A stretch of 64,000 nucleotides of DNA from Leptobrachium leishanense. Taxonomy: Eukaryota > Chordata > Amphibia > Anura > Megophryidae. The notes under the pieces were generated by a model. The model saw only the letters and a program-made list of their open reading frames with translations, was not told where the DNA came from and did not search any database. The stretch covers positions 349,436,862-349,500,861 of the forward strand of contig CM019063.1 in the NCBI GenBank assembly GCA_009667805.1. The letters are read 5' to 3'. Positions 12,249-24,670 of this stretch are shown here, in pieces (within the stretch, counting starts at the first letter, position 1; each line of letters opens with the position of its first letter). A program made the position numbers and the translations under genes.

Positions 12249-15010
12249 TTTCATCCCCCTCTGTTTTAAATTCATCTTCCCCCTCCGTTTTAAATTCCTC
12301 TTCCCCCTCCGTTTTAGGCTAGGGTCAGACTAGCGCACTTTAAACGTGCGTTCTGGCGCACTTAATTACGGCCGCACTAGCAGCAAATGACGGGCAATGA
12401 CGGCCAATATACGAAGTACGGTCGCACGAAAGTCCGGCCGTGCAACGCAAGTGGCAAACGAACGCATTTTGTCGAACGTGAAACCACTAGTACGGTCGTA
12501 CAGAGTGCGCTGCGTCCGCTAGCGGCGTGTTTGCGTGATTTGGAGATGTCAGACACTGCTAATGTCCGGCCAACATAACGACCAGATGCAAAAGTGTTTT
12601 ATTGATGATACCACGAACGCAATGTGCATCGTATGACCGCTAGCGTACTCCGTGAAAAAATGCGTCCATTCGTTCGAACGCACTTTTTCACAGACAACGC
12701 AAAAATGCGTTTGTCTGACCCTAGCCTAAAATTCCTCTTCCCCCTCCGTTTTTTAAATTCATCTCCCCCCCCCCTCGTTTTAAATTCATCCCCCCCTCCG
12801 TTTTAAAAATCTCCCCCCCCTCCGTTTTAAATTCATCTCCCCCCCTCCGTTTTAAATTCACCCCCCCCCTCCGTTTTAAATTCATCTCCCCCCCCCGTTT
12901 TAAATTCATCTCCCCCCCCTCCGTTTTAAATTCATCCCCCCTTCCGTTTTAAATTCACCCCCCCCCTCCGTTTTAAATTCATCTCCCCCCTCCGTTTTAA
13001 ATTCATCTCCCCCCCTCCGTTTTAAATTCATCTCTCCCCCTCCGTTTTAAATTCATCTCTCCCCCCTCCGTTTTAAATTCATCTCTCCCCCTCCGTTTTA
13101 AATTCATCTCTCCCCCTCCGTTTTAAATTCATCTCTCCCCCCTCCGTTTTAAATTCATCTCTCCCCCCTCCGTTTTAAATTCATCTCTCCCCCTCCGTTT
13201 TAAAATTCATTCTCCCCCCCTCCGTTTTAAATTCATCTTCTCCCCCTCCGTTTTAAAATTCATCTCTCCCCCTCCGTTTTAAATTCATCTCTCCCCCTCC
13301 GTTTTAAATTCATCTCTCCCCCCTCCGTTTTAAATTCATCTCTCCCCCCTCCGTTTTAAATTCATCTCCCCCCGTTTTAAATTCATCTCCCCCCGTTTTA
13401 AATTCATCTCCCCCCGTTTTAAATTCATCTCCCCCCGTTTTAAATTCATCTCCCCCGTTTTAAATTCATCTCCCCCCGTTTTAAATTCATCTCCCCCCGT
13501 TTTAAATTCATCTCCCCCCGTTTTAAATTCATCTCCCCCCGTTTTAAATTCATCTCCCCCCGTTTTAAATTCATCTCCCCCCGTTTTAAATTCATCTCCC
13601 CCCGTTTTAAATTCATCTCCCCCCCGTTTTAAAATTCATCTCCCCCCCGTTTTTAAATTCATCTCCCCCCGTTTTAAATTCATCTCCCCCCGTTTTAATT
13701 CATCTCCCCCTTTTAAATTCATCTCCCCCCGTTTTAAATTCATCTCCCCCCCGTTTTAAATTCATCTCCCCCCGTTTTAAATTCATCTCCCCCCGTTTTA
13801 AATTCATCTCCCCCGTTTTAAATTCATCTCCCCCCGTTTTAAATTCATCTCCCCCGTTTTAAATTCATCCCCCCCTCCGTTTTAAATTCATCCCCCCCTC
13901 CGTTTTAAATTCATCCCCCCTCCGTTTTAAATTCCTCTCCCCCCCCCTCCGTTTTAAATTCATCCCCCTCCCCCTCCGTTAAATTCATCTCCCCCCGTTT
14001 TAAATTCATCTCCCCCCCCGTTTTAAATTCACTCCCCCCCCCCTTCCTCCGTTTTAAATTCATCTCCCCCCGTTTTAAAATTCATCTCCCCCCGTTTTAA
14101 ATTCATCTCCCCCCGTTTTAAATTCATCTCCCCCCGTTTTAAAATTCATCTCCCCCCCGTTTTTAAATTCATCTCCCCCCGTTTTAAATTCATCTCCCCC
14201 GTTTTTAAATTCATCTCCCCCGTTTTAAATTCATCTCCCCCCGTTTTAAATTCATCCCCCCCCCGTTTTAAATTCATCCCCCCCCCGTTTTAAATTCATC
14301 CCCCCCCCGTTTTAAATTCATCCCCCCCCCGTTTTTAAATTCATCCCCCCCCGTTTTAAATTCATCCCCCCCCTCCGTTTTAAATTCCTCTCCCCCCCCT
14401 CCGTTTTAAATTCATCCCCCCCCTCCGTTTTAAATTCATCCCCCCCCTCCGTTTTAAATTCATCCCCCCCCATCCGTTTTAAATTCATCCCCCCCTCCGT
14501 TTTAAATTCCTCTCCCCCCCCTCCGTTTTAAATTCATCTCCCCCCCCTCCGTTTTAAATTCATCTCCCCCCGTTTTAAATTCATCTCCCCCCGTTTTAAA
14601 ATTCATCTCCCCCCGTTTTAAAATTCATCTCCCCCCGTTTTAAATTCATCTCCCCCCGTTTTAAATTCATCCCCCCCCGGTTTTAAATTCATCCCCCCCC
14701 GTTTTAAAATTCATCCCCCCCCGTTTTAAATTCATCCCCCCCTCCGTTTTAAAATTCATCCCCCCTCCGTTTTTAAATTCATCCCCCCCTCCGTTTTAAA
14801 TTCCTCTCCCCCCCCTCCGTTTTAAATTCATCCCCCTCCCCCTCCGTTTTAAATTCATCTCCCCCCGTTTTAAATTCATCTCCCCCCCGTTTTAAATTCA
14901 TCATCCCCCTCCGTTTTAAATTCATCTCCCCCTCCCCCTCCGTTTTTAAATTCATCTCCCCCCCATTATAATTTCACTCCGTTATATATTCATTCTCCCC
15001 CCTGCGTTTT
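12249..15010. repeat. Long C-rich minisatellite, about 20-23-bp unit
   Basis: More than one hundred units of TTTTAAATTCATCTCCCCCC with a terminal G or TCCG, covering about 2.3 kb apart from an inserted MITE at 12317-12726. Sub-blocks differ in unit type (CTCCCCCTCCG, CCCCCCG, CATCCCCCCC), suggesting local expansion waves. Degenerate relatives flank it at 12160-12250 and at 17240-17460. No coding function; overlapping ORFs are artefacts. Confidence 0.97.
12317..12726. mobile_element. MITE inserted in the C-rich minisatellite
   Basis: Perfect 14-bp inverted ends GGCTAGGGTCAGAC / GTCTGACCCTAGCC, flanked by minisatellite sequence on both sides (CCGTTTTA on the left, TAAAATTCC on the right). The flanks fit a TA target duplication, or a TTA one with a change. 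The inside is rich in inverted ACGCA/TGCGT words. Similar ends (GGCTGGCGTCAGACGAGC) occur at 21086, suggesting a PIF/Harbinger-like MITE. Confidence 0.8.
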
Positions 15011-16040
15011 TGTCACCTCCCCTGTTTTATATCATCCTGTTACGACGGATTGGCCGCCACAGGATTTCTTTAGTTTAATTTCATTCTTATTTTGTTATAT
15101 TTCATTTACCCTTTATTTATATGAACGAAATCCCCTGTTAGGATTCTAGGAACATTTTTACAATAAATCTGTGTTTTTCCCCTGCACCGATCCGGCCAGT
15201 AACCACGGAGTACATGCCTGCTACAATGTATCAGTCACTGAAACAGTCCGGCTGCTAGTTTGTCTGTATATTTCCTGTGCTGATTAATAACTCGTTCCTC
15301 TCTGTGTCCAGCTTGTACCAGTGCCAATTGTACAAACAAAATATGTTTAGTGTTCCTGCAAAGTGTACCACGGCTTGCCTCATATTGTCTAAGGCAGGAG
15401 GCTCCCCAGGAGATCACGAATTACTGCTGGCAAGCTGCCAATACCCTACTCCTGTTCAACTGCCTGCCCCTGAACCCCCTCTGCCCCCACCAGGGCACCT
15501 TTTGGACATTAGGTCCCCAGGGAGGGTTGCCTGGTGTGGGGTGAGTTTGAAGAGGAAGCGCATCGGGAACCTCTCCAATCGACTGTCCCAAAACAGAGTG
15601 GCTACAGTTATGGAGCTCTAAGGCGAATACACCTCATCAGCTGCTGGGCAGTTTGTAATCGCTGCCGCTTGGTCCCCCGTTCCTGGATCAGGGTGCTCTT
15701 TTGGCAGGAGTAACCAGGGGACCAGAGCTAGCCAGTAGAACCCATAAAGTGTTGCTGCTCCAGCGGAATTAACCCCTACAGACCCGCAACGCTAAGAGCC
15801 CATGTTAAATATACTAAAGGGTTATGGCTGGAGGCTGTGCTAAAACTGGCACTGGGGTGTCTGGAGGGGCCGGGTAAAGAACCAAGGCCAGCCGACTTAT
15901 CAAGATCTTGTAAATGTATATAAACACTGTATGTTCCCATTCTGAATACACAGATTTTCCAAGTGATTGGGGAGGGATACAGGGCTATTCTCACAGAGCC
16001 TCGGTATTCTCGGATCCAGGCAGCAACAAGCAGCAGATTG
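15011..16040. other. Unassigned sequence, possibly an LTR-element fragment
   Basis: No gene recognised. It begins after the minisatellite at TGTTACGACGGATTGGCC (about 15039) and contains an ACAATAAATCTG box at about 15160-15172, followed by mostly unique-looking G/C-balanced sequence. The + strand ORF at 15277-15621 (114 residues) has no feature I recognise. The TG start and AATAAA could fit an LTR, but no partner copy is in the window. Confidence 0.3.
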
Positions 16041-16047
16041 GTGCCCT

Positions 16048-17092
16048 CTTAACCCTTTTGCTGCTGGGCCCATTTTTACCGGTTTCGCTCATGTTTAAAT
16101 GCGATTTGAAGTCATGTTTTATTATACATCGCTTTCCGGGAGACTCGGCAGATTCATAATATCATTATTATATGTATACGTGATGTCCTGTCTGTATATT
16201 ATAACAAAAAATGCATTCAAATTAGAATTTTCAATAATTTACAACGTGTAAAGTGGTTTTTTTTAACATGCGAGCATTTGCGGTTATATTCTCTATGGGT
16301 TGCGCTTGTTAGAATTTGAAACGGGGAATCAGTACTTTTTTTTGTGGAAAATTACGTTTTTTTAGCAAACGCCCCCCCATAGAAAAAATTGTTAATGCAG
16401 CAATATTGTTCCATTTCAATTATGTGAACAATGATGCTGCACTAATAAAAAAAAAATTCTTTATCAAAAATATATAAAATAAAAATTAAACATTAACCCC
16501 GTATCTGTCACGAATCGGGAGATAGGGGGTTCATTGGAACCCCCTATCTCCACCATAGGTGGTAACAAGGGGTTAATTGCGGAACTGGTGCCATCGCGCA
16601 ATGCGCGATGATGCCAGTCATTAGGGGGATATCCCGGAAGCTTGGCCCACATCCAAGATGTCCGTCAGCTCTGGGAGGGGACCAAGATACAGCGCATGTT
16701 AGCCCCATATCCAGCCCCCTAGGGGTTAAAGACAGCCGCCGCTTGGAAGGGCAGGCTGTGCCCTTCCAAGCAGTGCCTGCCTTTTCCCATCCATGCGGGC
16801 CAGCGGGAAGGGGGAAGAGGCCCTTCAGGCACCTTCCCCGCAATGGCGGGGGGTGCCTGAAATAGACGTCATCGCGCAGGCGCAATGACGTCTATCGTGC
16901 CCGCCAGGGTCCCGGAGGCTGGGCTGACAATCAAGGATGTCACCCCGCACCGGGGGCCGCCGCGATCAGCTGGAATCTCAGCCGATCGCCGCTGCAAATG
17001 GAGGACGCGCTCAGCGCTTCCTCCGCAGCGAAGTGTCCATGCGACAGGACGCTCTCAGCGCGTCCTCTGCATGGAAAGGGTTAATAGCGGCA
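16048..17092. repeat. Hairpin-rich interspersed element with TTAACCC / GGGTTAA ends
   Basis: Starts TTAACCCTTTTGCTGCTG and ends GCATGGAAAGGGTTAA. The first 180 bases are homologous, inverted, to 1-217. The interior holds a row of near-perfect hairpins. GGAGATAGGGGGTTC pairs with GAACCCCCTATCTCC (16521-16554). GCTTGGAAGGGCA pairs with TGCCCTTCCAAGC (about 16741-16771). There is also CATCGCGC/GCGCGATG at about 16592-16610 and an AGACGTCATCGCGC stem at about 16864. No transposase. Family unknown. Confidence 0.65.
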
Positions 17093-17239
17093 TTACAGGC
17101 TCCCTCCAGCAGATTGACTTATTCTGAGCAGCCACCTTCACTGCATCCAGGGCAGACACCTCAGCTGGCATGCTACCTCCCAGTGCTCCAAGGCAAGGAC
17201 GGAGTTAACGGCGAATCTACTCCTGCTGAGTAGTGGATT

Positions 17240-17460
17240 TCATCACAATTCCCCCCCCTCCATTTTATATTCACCCCCCTCCACTTTAGTCATTTCCCCC
17301 CCCATGTTTTATATTCATTCCCCCCTCCGTTTTAATGTCATTCCCTCATCCCCCCTCCAATTTAATGTCATTCCTCCACCCCCCCCCCATTTTATATTCA
17401 TCCCTCTGTTTTATAGTTTCCCCCCCCCCTCCATTTTATATCCACTCCCCTATTTTTTTT
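17240..17460. repeat. Degenerate C-rich tandem repeat
   Basis: About ten irregular units of CCCCCCTCCATTTTATATTCA type, clearly related to the large minisatellite at 12249-15010 but with unit-to-unit variation. Confidence 0.85.
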
Positions 17461-17876
17461 CCATTAATCTAGTACCTGGGAGGGACTCGAGCCGGTGAGG
17501 TGAGCCGCGGATCCAAGTGCATCATGAAGTGCTGGGAGGAAGTGACGTTATATGATCACTTTCTCCCAGCGCTGTAGAGCACACGTGCAGCAGCGCCGAT
17601 CGGAAGGAAGCCAGGACCCAGTCGGAGGGGGCATGGGCTGCCTGCAGCCATCTGGTGGGCCCCCTCTGACATCACCAGAGGAGGCCCGCCTGTCGGCAGC
17701 CATCTTGGAGTCTCCGGGCCAAGGTAGGCCGCAGTACCTCCTCCGAGGCCTGCAGCCTAAAGTAAACATAACCGCCGACGGCGGGCCCCCTACCACAGCA
17801 TGGGCTGTAATGCCCTGATGGCGGCCCTGCATATAATTGCACCAAACTTTGAAGTTCACCGTTTGTATTTTCAAGG

Positions 17877-18425
17877 CCGTCAGTCTGTCTATTCATTAAG
17901 CTGTCAATTCACCGAATAAAAGGTGAATTGACGGCAAACTACGGCGCGATTCGGCGGTAGTGAAATTGTCCCATAGAGATGTAATGGTTTGTCTATTCAG
18001 ACAATACCAAAGTGTTGATGAAATGACCTGATTTTCGGTGTTTCAGTTCGACAGATTTAAACGGGCAAATCCCATAGGATTCAATGTAAGAACTTAATAC
18101 TTTTTTTTAAAAGATTTAATTTTTTTGGAACATCTATTTTTTGTTTTTTAATTTGTTTCCCACTTTTTTAAAAGACCTTTTAATTATTTTTTAAAGGGCC
18201 TTTATTGTTTTAATAGTTATATCAGAGGTTTAAACCAACAGAAGAGAGTTCAGTTTTATATTAATTCAGTGGAATTCGCCAAGGCCACTCTGGCCCTCTT
18301 CTGCCATTCTGACTTTTTGGTGGGGCTTCGGCGACTCCATCTTCGGTGCACTACAGTGAGCATTCAGTGAATTTCACCGAAGTGAAAAGCACTGAAATTT
18401 CAGTGCTTAGGGAATTGACTCTTTG
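17877..18425. repeat. MITE-like repeat (CCTATGGGATTCGCC family)
   Basis: Starts near the palindrome CAATTCACCGAATAAAAGGTGAATTG, has AAACGGGCAAATCCCATAGG at about 18059-18078, poly-T/A spacers, and ends near TTTCAGTGCTTAGGGAATTG. It shares modules with 218-825, where the CAAATCCCATAGG block is identical. Non-coding. Confidence 0.55.
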
Positions 18426-19326
18426 GCTTTACTAAATGCATCTGCTCCTGCAATGCAGTGGAACTGCACATTCTTTAGGCAGGCAACATGGAGACAGCCA
18501 ACAGTAGGAATTTCTAAATATACATTCGTGACCCAAGAAAACCAGTTTACAAAAAAAGCAAGTAGGGGCTTTGGTTAAATATTGCAAAAGATGAAACCAA
18601 TTAAAAGGTAAACCATCCAAAATGAATAAACATGTTTTAATTAGGAATGAGGGTCTTTCCTCTCAATTATATATTTTTAGTAAGATTTTCAAACATATCC
18701 AAGTGATAGGAAAAGATTAATAAAACGATTACAAAAAAAATACAATAATAAATTCCTTTTTCCCTATAACATTACATTATTTACATCCAATCCATGGATG
18801 AGCTGAATCAGATAGTGAGAAACTCTTCCAAGAAAGTAGCTATAAAATAAAGCTATGGTGTTATTGCAGCAGTTGGTGTTCCAACTACATTTCCCTATCA
18901 CTTTTGGGGAGACACCCCCCCCCCCCCCGGGCCACCAATAAAGAGCCCAAGTTTTTTTTATTTTGAAAACATCTTCAGCTAGTCTGAAACATATTCTCCA
19001 TGTGAATATTCGAATCTGCACATATGCTTTAGTTACACACAATGGGGTTGACCAGCAACTTTCACCTAATCTAAAAAAAAATCCAGGCTCTAGTATGCAA
19101 TTACTGTTGGGAAAAATAATCAAACCTAAATAAATTATAAAATCTGAGCAATTACAACTAGAAGTTTTTTTTTATTATTTTATAAATCTTATTGTAATCG
19201 CCACACAGGCGTCTGCTTAATAATCAACTTTCTCCCTAATATAGCAGCCATTTTTTTGGTACAATTTTTCTTTCCCCTCATATTCAGGCTGTGTCACTTG
19301 GATTCAATGTATTTTTAAATCACATG

Positions 19327-20250
19327 TGTCACGACCCACTACGCGCGCTGCTGCGCAAAGACGCCGGGTTAAGCCGCGCACTATCTATCCTAGACCCAGA
19401 TAATTACGCGCACTTCTCTACCCGTCCCGGCCACACTACCTCTCACAACAGGCACGTAGAGCGCGATATACTGATCCCAGGATTGCAACGCAGCACAAGT
19501 CTTCTCCTGAAGCGCGTACTCACTACGTCTCTCACAATCCTGGAACTCACTTTCTTATTCTATTAATAACGCTGCCACCAGTCCTCACGGACACTACGCG
19601 CGTCGCAACAGGAGACGCAGGGCTTAGCAGCTGCACTATCCTGGACTTGGACAGTGACTACGGATCCCACAATTCCCTGCCGTTTCCTGACGACCGCAAT
19701 ACGCAATTTCTTATATATAACCGAGCTTAAGGCAAATAGCAATACTCCCAATCTCTTAGTTAGCGTGGATTTCATCAGCCAGAGTCAAAACTTTTTTGGT
19801 TTATTTATGATAGAAAAATCACAGTGCTTGGTTACATAAAAACTTATAACTAGAATAAATCAATTACTTATACAATACACAGCAGACGAAAAAAAAAAAA
19901 TCACAGAGCCAAACTTATGACGGACTAATCAGTATCTGGCATCGGTCAGCCCGGAGCCATGCTTGATTCAGAATATATATAGGGCTGCCTTTTTCTAAGT
20001 CCAGCCTCCTAGCTGGCAGAGCCTTTGCCTACACTTTCCAGAGTGCCCATCTCTGGAGCATGCTCAGTGCACTTCGTCGTTAATCTTTAATTGCCTAAAG
20101 GCGTCCCTCTTCCCTCCAGACCCCCCTTAGAGATCAAGGATGTGCTTCCTGTCTTTGAAGATAGGGTCCAACTCTCTTGGGGCCGACCTGGCTGCTAAGG
20201 TGTGATTTTCTAGGTTAGTGTACAAAGAAATTCCCTTTTTACAGCTACGT
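19327..20250 (-). mobile_element. Candidate LTR-retroelement LTR/leader
   Basis: Read on the - strand, this region has a TATA-like CCCTATATATATTC (about 19970-19985), downstream AATAAA boxes (about 19800-19860), a GGACTGGTGGCAGCG stretch (about 19570-19585) resembling a retroviral leader/primer-site context, and ends ...GTGGGTCGTGACA at 19327. Two GACGCGCGTAGTG-type blocks (about 19340-19370 and 19585-19610) suggest an internal duplication. No gag or pol is attached. It could instead be an unrelated repeat. Confidence 0.35.
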
Positions 20251-21085
20251 GTTATATCCTCCCCCCAAGGGAGAAAGCTAACATTTTGATTACATTTCAG
20301 CTGTGGACACAAGGATACACTTACCAAATGGTCAGACACAAATATGAATATAACTCTATATGGAGGAGATATGTATGAACCGGCAGATAGACACATAGAA
20401 ATACAGGTCTAATCTGCAACAACATGTTCTTGCAGTGATCAGGTTTACAGCTGCATGCTCGGCATTCCAAAAATAAACATTCCAGCCCAAATAATTGCAA
20501 ACAGCAATACCAGCTGTGGAATTCCTTGTAGAACATGTAAATGCTGCAGCAGTTATTGTATCTAACGCAATTAAACTGTAAAGTAGAACACTTTGATAAA
20601 AGTAATCAGATTCATTACTAACACCGTTGTATGCTACAGGAATGTGATTAAATATCCAATTTAGTGTGACACTACAAACCAAACACCATAATCTATTACG
20701 TCCCATGCTTTTTGGCTTTGGTATGCTACAAAGATATCACCTGCATTCTGATGGTGTGTAAAAAATATTCTCTGCGAGAATATGTACTTAGGAACAAAAG
20801 CACCAACAATATATTTAAAGCCCACCCCCATGTGTTTTAATACAGGGTCTATTAAATGTACAATCTGCAGTATTTTAATGCCCAATGTAAAATACTTGAC
20901 ATGCTTGGGGTTAATTTGCAGAACTGATAAACAACTAAACAAATTTGCTTAAGCCCTAATTGATAATGAAAATAGTTGTCAACTATTCTCATCGATTGGT
21001 TGATTAATCGGTCTTTGTACGGCACACACTGCTTAGAATCAGACGCTACTTCGGAGCTGATTGGCCAAGACGAGGTGCTGATTTA

Positions 21086-21404
21086 GGCTGGCGTCAGACG
21101 AGCACACTATGTGCACCCGTACTGAAGTGCCATCTGGCATCCGTCGCATCATTGAGACGCTGCAACAGGGCCAGCCACACGCTGTTGCCGCACACGAATT
21201 GCGTGCGCAACAGCGGCCGTGCTGTGTCCGAGCAGCAGCCCTCTCCGTCAAAGCGCTAGGACAGCATTGACGGAGCTGCAAAGTTCGATCCTCCATAGGA
21301 GGATTGAGCCTTGCAGAGCTGAGCGCACTTCGTGGTAGAGGTAGCCAGACGGCATTGAGTGGAAGGCACGTCCACTCTCCAATAACACTCGTCTGCCCCC
21401 AGTC
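21086..21404. mobile_element. PIF/Harbinger-like MITE, decayed
   Basis: The left end GGCTGGCGTCAGACGAGC and the right end CTCGTCTGCCCCCAGTC are diverged inverted repeats, with TTA on both sides (21083-21085, 21405-21407), the PIF/Harbinger target duplication. Confidence 0.6.
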
Positions 21405-21758
21405 TTACTCGGTATGATTTAGTTCTAGGGTTTTTTACTTGTAAATAACCAGTTTGTTTTTAATTTTAGTTTATAACAGCAGAACTATAGCCCAGACCCT
21501 GGGGTATTGACAGTGAGTGGAGGAGCCTTTTATCATTACTTGAAGCTGGTGTCCTGTGCCAGCACCCCACGCTCCCTGACTCCATCTCTCTGGTCCTGAG
21601 CTGCCATCCCTCACTTTGGTCTGGTCTCTTTCCACAAATTCCCTCCTACACTTCGGTCTGGTCTCTTGTCCAAACTGCCTTCTCACATTTGGGCCAGTCA
21701 GGCCCAAACATCCTCTCTCCCACCTCTGTTCCTCCCCCCCAGTTAGTTCATGAAATTA

Positions 21759-22066
21759 TTTTAATGGGACACTCTAATAACCTAAAGTAATTGGGGTGTG
21801 TAACGTGTTCAGGCTGCGTGGAGTGCCCCCCCACTCATCCCCGTTTGTGTGCCAACATCATCGGGTCTATCCACGTGCTTGTAGCAGCGTTCGTTCAGGG
21901 AGAAAATAGACATGGGGTTGAGCTACATACACAGCATCAATCATTCACCTTATGTGCGTAACGTTATGGAGGATGTGCAATTTGCATATGTACATACACA
22001 ATTTGAGTAGTGTAACATTTATAAGAAAACGGGGGGGGGGGGCTGATTTTTGTGTTCCTTTAAGAA
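21759..22066. mobile_element. T2/Kolobok-like MITE, decayed
   Basis: Ends TTTAATGGGACACTCTAATAAC and GTGTTCCTTTAAG resemble the TTAAAGGGACACT...AGTGTCCCTTTAA ends of the better copy at 53892-54492. A run of ten G lies at 22031-22041. Confidence 0.5.
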
Positions 22067-22752
22067 TACAATTTTTATCTCCGTGAAGCGGTTAATGGAA
22101 AAAATAATTGGCCAACTAATCGATTATGAAAATAATCGTTAGTTGCAGCCCTAATTTTGTTACAATTTATGCCGAAGTAGAATCTTTGAAAACATTTACA
22201 GGTTTGGCATAAATTGTGAAAAAAAGTGCTGCACATTTTCTACAAGTTACTGTTAGTGTAGTACAACATTTGAGATTTGGCCAATAAATAGGACTCCAGT
22301 CTGTCATGACTCTATATGTGTAACCATAGTTTGAAAATATTGAAGGGGTTATTTAATAAAGTGCTTCTGTCATATGCAAAATGACTTTAGTCCATATAAC
22401 AAGGCATGTCTCCCTTTATATAGGTCAGCTTCTGCTCGCTTACTTATACAATGGAAAAAAGGAGATATTCGGTTTTAAAGTTTTGCCGTCCAAGTGACCG
22501 GTCGAAGTTGGGAGGACGGCTGTGAGCAGAGACCAATCCTGCACGCGTAGTGCTGCAATGTCTGCCTGCCAGGATTCGAGTGACGGCCAGTGCAGCACAC
22601 TGAGCGGAGGCCATCCTGTAGGATAGCTCTGTGATCACAGTGGCCTTACCTCCTGAAACATGGCACCAGCCGGGGCGAGAGGGGCAAATGTTGAACCGGT
22701 ATATCGTAATTCTTCCGTTATATAGGTCAGCGAAAAAACACACACACACATA

Positions 22753-24378
22753 CAGTCAGGTCCAGAAATATTGGGACATCGACATAATTCTAACATATTT
22801 GGCTCTATACACCACCACAATGGAGTTGGAATGAAACAAACATAATGTGCTTTAACTGCAGACTGTCAGCTTTAATTTGAGGGTATGTACATCCAACTCA
22901 GGTGAACGGTGTAGGACTTACAGCAGTTTGCAGATGTGCCTCCCACTTGTTAAGGGACCAAAGGTAATGGGACAGAATAATAATCATAAATCAAACTTTT
23001 CCTTCTTAATACTTGGTTGCAAATCCTTTGCAGTCAATCACAGCCTGAAGTCTGGAACGCATAGACATCACCAGACGCTGGGTTTCATCCCTGGTGATGC
23101 TCTGCCAGGCCTCTACTGCAACGGTCTTCAGTTCCTGCTTGTTCTTGGGGCATTTTCCCTTCAGCTTTGTCTTCAGCAAGTGAAATGCATGCTCAATGGG
23201 ATTCAGGTCAGGTGATTGACTTGGCCATTGCATAACATTCCACTTCTGTCCCTTCAAAAACTCTTTGGTTGCTTTTGCAGTATGCTTTGGGTCATTGTCC
23301 ATCTGCACTGTGAAGCGCCGTCCAATGAGTTCTGCAGCATTTGGCTGAATGTGGGCATATAATATTGCCCGAAACACTTCAGAATTCATCCTGCTGCTTT
23401 TGTCAGCAGTCACATCATCAATAAATACAAGAGAACCAGTTCCATTGGCAGCCATACATGCCCATGCCATGACACTACCACCACCATGCTTCACTGATGA
23501 GGTGGTATGCTTAGGATCATGAGCAGTTCCTTTCCTTCTCTATTCTCTTCCAATCACTCTGGTACAAGTTGATCTTGGTCTCATCTGTCCATATGATCTT
23601 GTTCCAGAACTGTGAAGGCTTTGTTAGGTGTTTGGCAAACTCTAATCTGGCCTTCCTGTTTTTGAGGCTCACCAATGGTTTACATCTTGTGGTGAACCCT
23701 CTGCATTCACTCTTGATTGTTGACTTTGACACACATACACCTACGTCCTGGAGAGTGTTCTTGATCTGGCCAACTGTTGTGAAGGGTGTTTTCTTCACCA
23801 GGGAAAGAATTCTTCGGTCATCCACCACAGTTGTTTTCCGTGGTCTCCCGGGTCTTTTGGTGTTGCTGAGCTCTCCGGTGCGTTCCTTCTTTTTGAGAAT
23901 GTTCCAAACAGTTGTTTTGGCCTCGCCTAATGTTCTTGCTATCTCTCTGATGGGTTTGTTTCGTTTCTTCAGCCGAATGATGGCTTGCTTCACTAATAGT
24001 GACAGCTCTTTGGATCTCATCTTGAAAGTTGACAGCAACAGATTCCAAATGCAAATAGCACACTTGAAATGAACTCTGGGCCTTTTATCTGCACATTGTA
24101 ATTGCGGTAATGAGTGAATATCACACACCTGGCCATGGAACATCTGAGAAGCCAATTGTCCCATTACCTTTGGTCCCTTAACAAGTGGGAGGCACATCTG
24201 CAAACTGCTGTAAGTCATACACCGTTCACCTGAGTTGGATGTACATACCCTCAAATTAAAGCTGACAGTCTGCAGTTAAAGCACATTGTGTTTGTTTCAT
24301 TCCAAATCCATTGTGGTGGTGTACAGAGCCAAAGAGGTTACAATAGTGTCGATGTCCCAATATTTTCGGACCTGACTG
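22753..24378 (-). mobile_element. Tc1/mariner transposon, second family (copy C)
   Basis: Bounded by CAGTCAGGTCCAGAAATATT and ...GGACCTGACTG with TA on both sides. The inverted repeats are about 220 bases long, extending through TTAAGGGACCAAAGGTAATG. It encodes a broken transposase on the - strand. A transposase-less derivative of the same family (27003-29246) also lies in the window, and both are flanked by the same GTTATATAGGTCAGCGAAAA sequence. Confidence 0.93.
23006..24021 (-). pseudogene. Tc1-like transposase, frameshifted (copy C)
   Basis: On the - strand the protein begins MRSKELSLLVKQAIIRL and has paired HTH regions (REIARTLGEAKTTVWNIL), the RPGRPRKT hinge, and DDE motifs WTDETK, MDNDPKH and SPDLNPIEH; it ends CKGFATKY. 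The reading frame breaks near 23520-23560, between NLYQSDWKR and VKHGGGSVMAWA, where the normal YQ-DGK...WRRKG segment is disrupted. Otherwise the sequence is well kept, implying fairly recent activity of the family. Confidence 0.9.
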
Positions 24379-24670
24379 TACATACATAGAGAGAGATGCC
24401 CTGTCGAATGGCTAAAGTAAAGTAATTTTGCCCAAGAAAGGTGCACTTTAAGAACTGAGCTGTTAGAGTTGCAAGATTATTGCATGTTCAGGCCAAAATA
24501 GCTGAATTCGGATGCCTTTACATACAGTTTTTCATTCAACATAATTTTCGCAAACAATAAAGATAATTGACCTTACAGTAGTATAAACACGCATCTATTT
24601 ACTTAATTTTTTTTGTAATTTTTTTTTACAACAGAACGCACAATAAACACTGAGATCCAGAGAGAGTACA

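Larger units (their letters stand above)
20974..22152. mobile_element. hAT-type non-autonomous element with nested MITEs
   Basis: The left end CAACTATTCTCATCGATTGGTTG is a decayed inverted version of the right end CCAACTAATCGATTATGAAAAT...GTTGCAGCCCT (22112-22152). The interior contains a PIF-like MITE (21086-21404) and a T2-like MITE (21759-22066). No target duplication could be assigned. No transposase. Confidence 0.5.

Noticed and set aside
12249..15010. CRISPR-like appearance of regularly spaced repeats
   Set aside because: Units are contiguous without unique spacers, in a vertebrate intergenic region; it is a minisatellite.
23569..24072. 167-residue + strand ORF
   Set aside because: Antisense shadow of the Tc1 transposase on the - strand.
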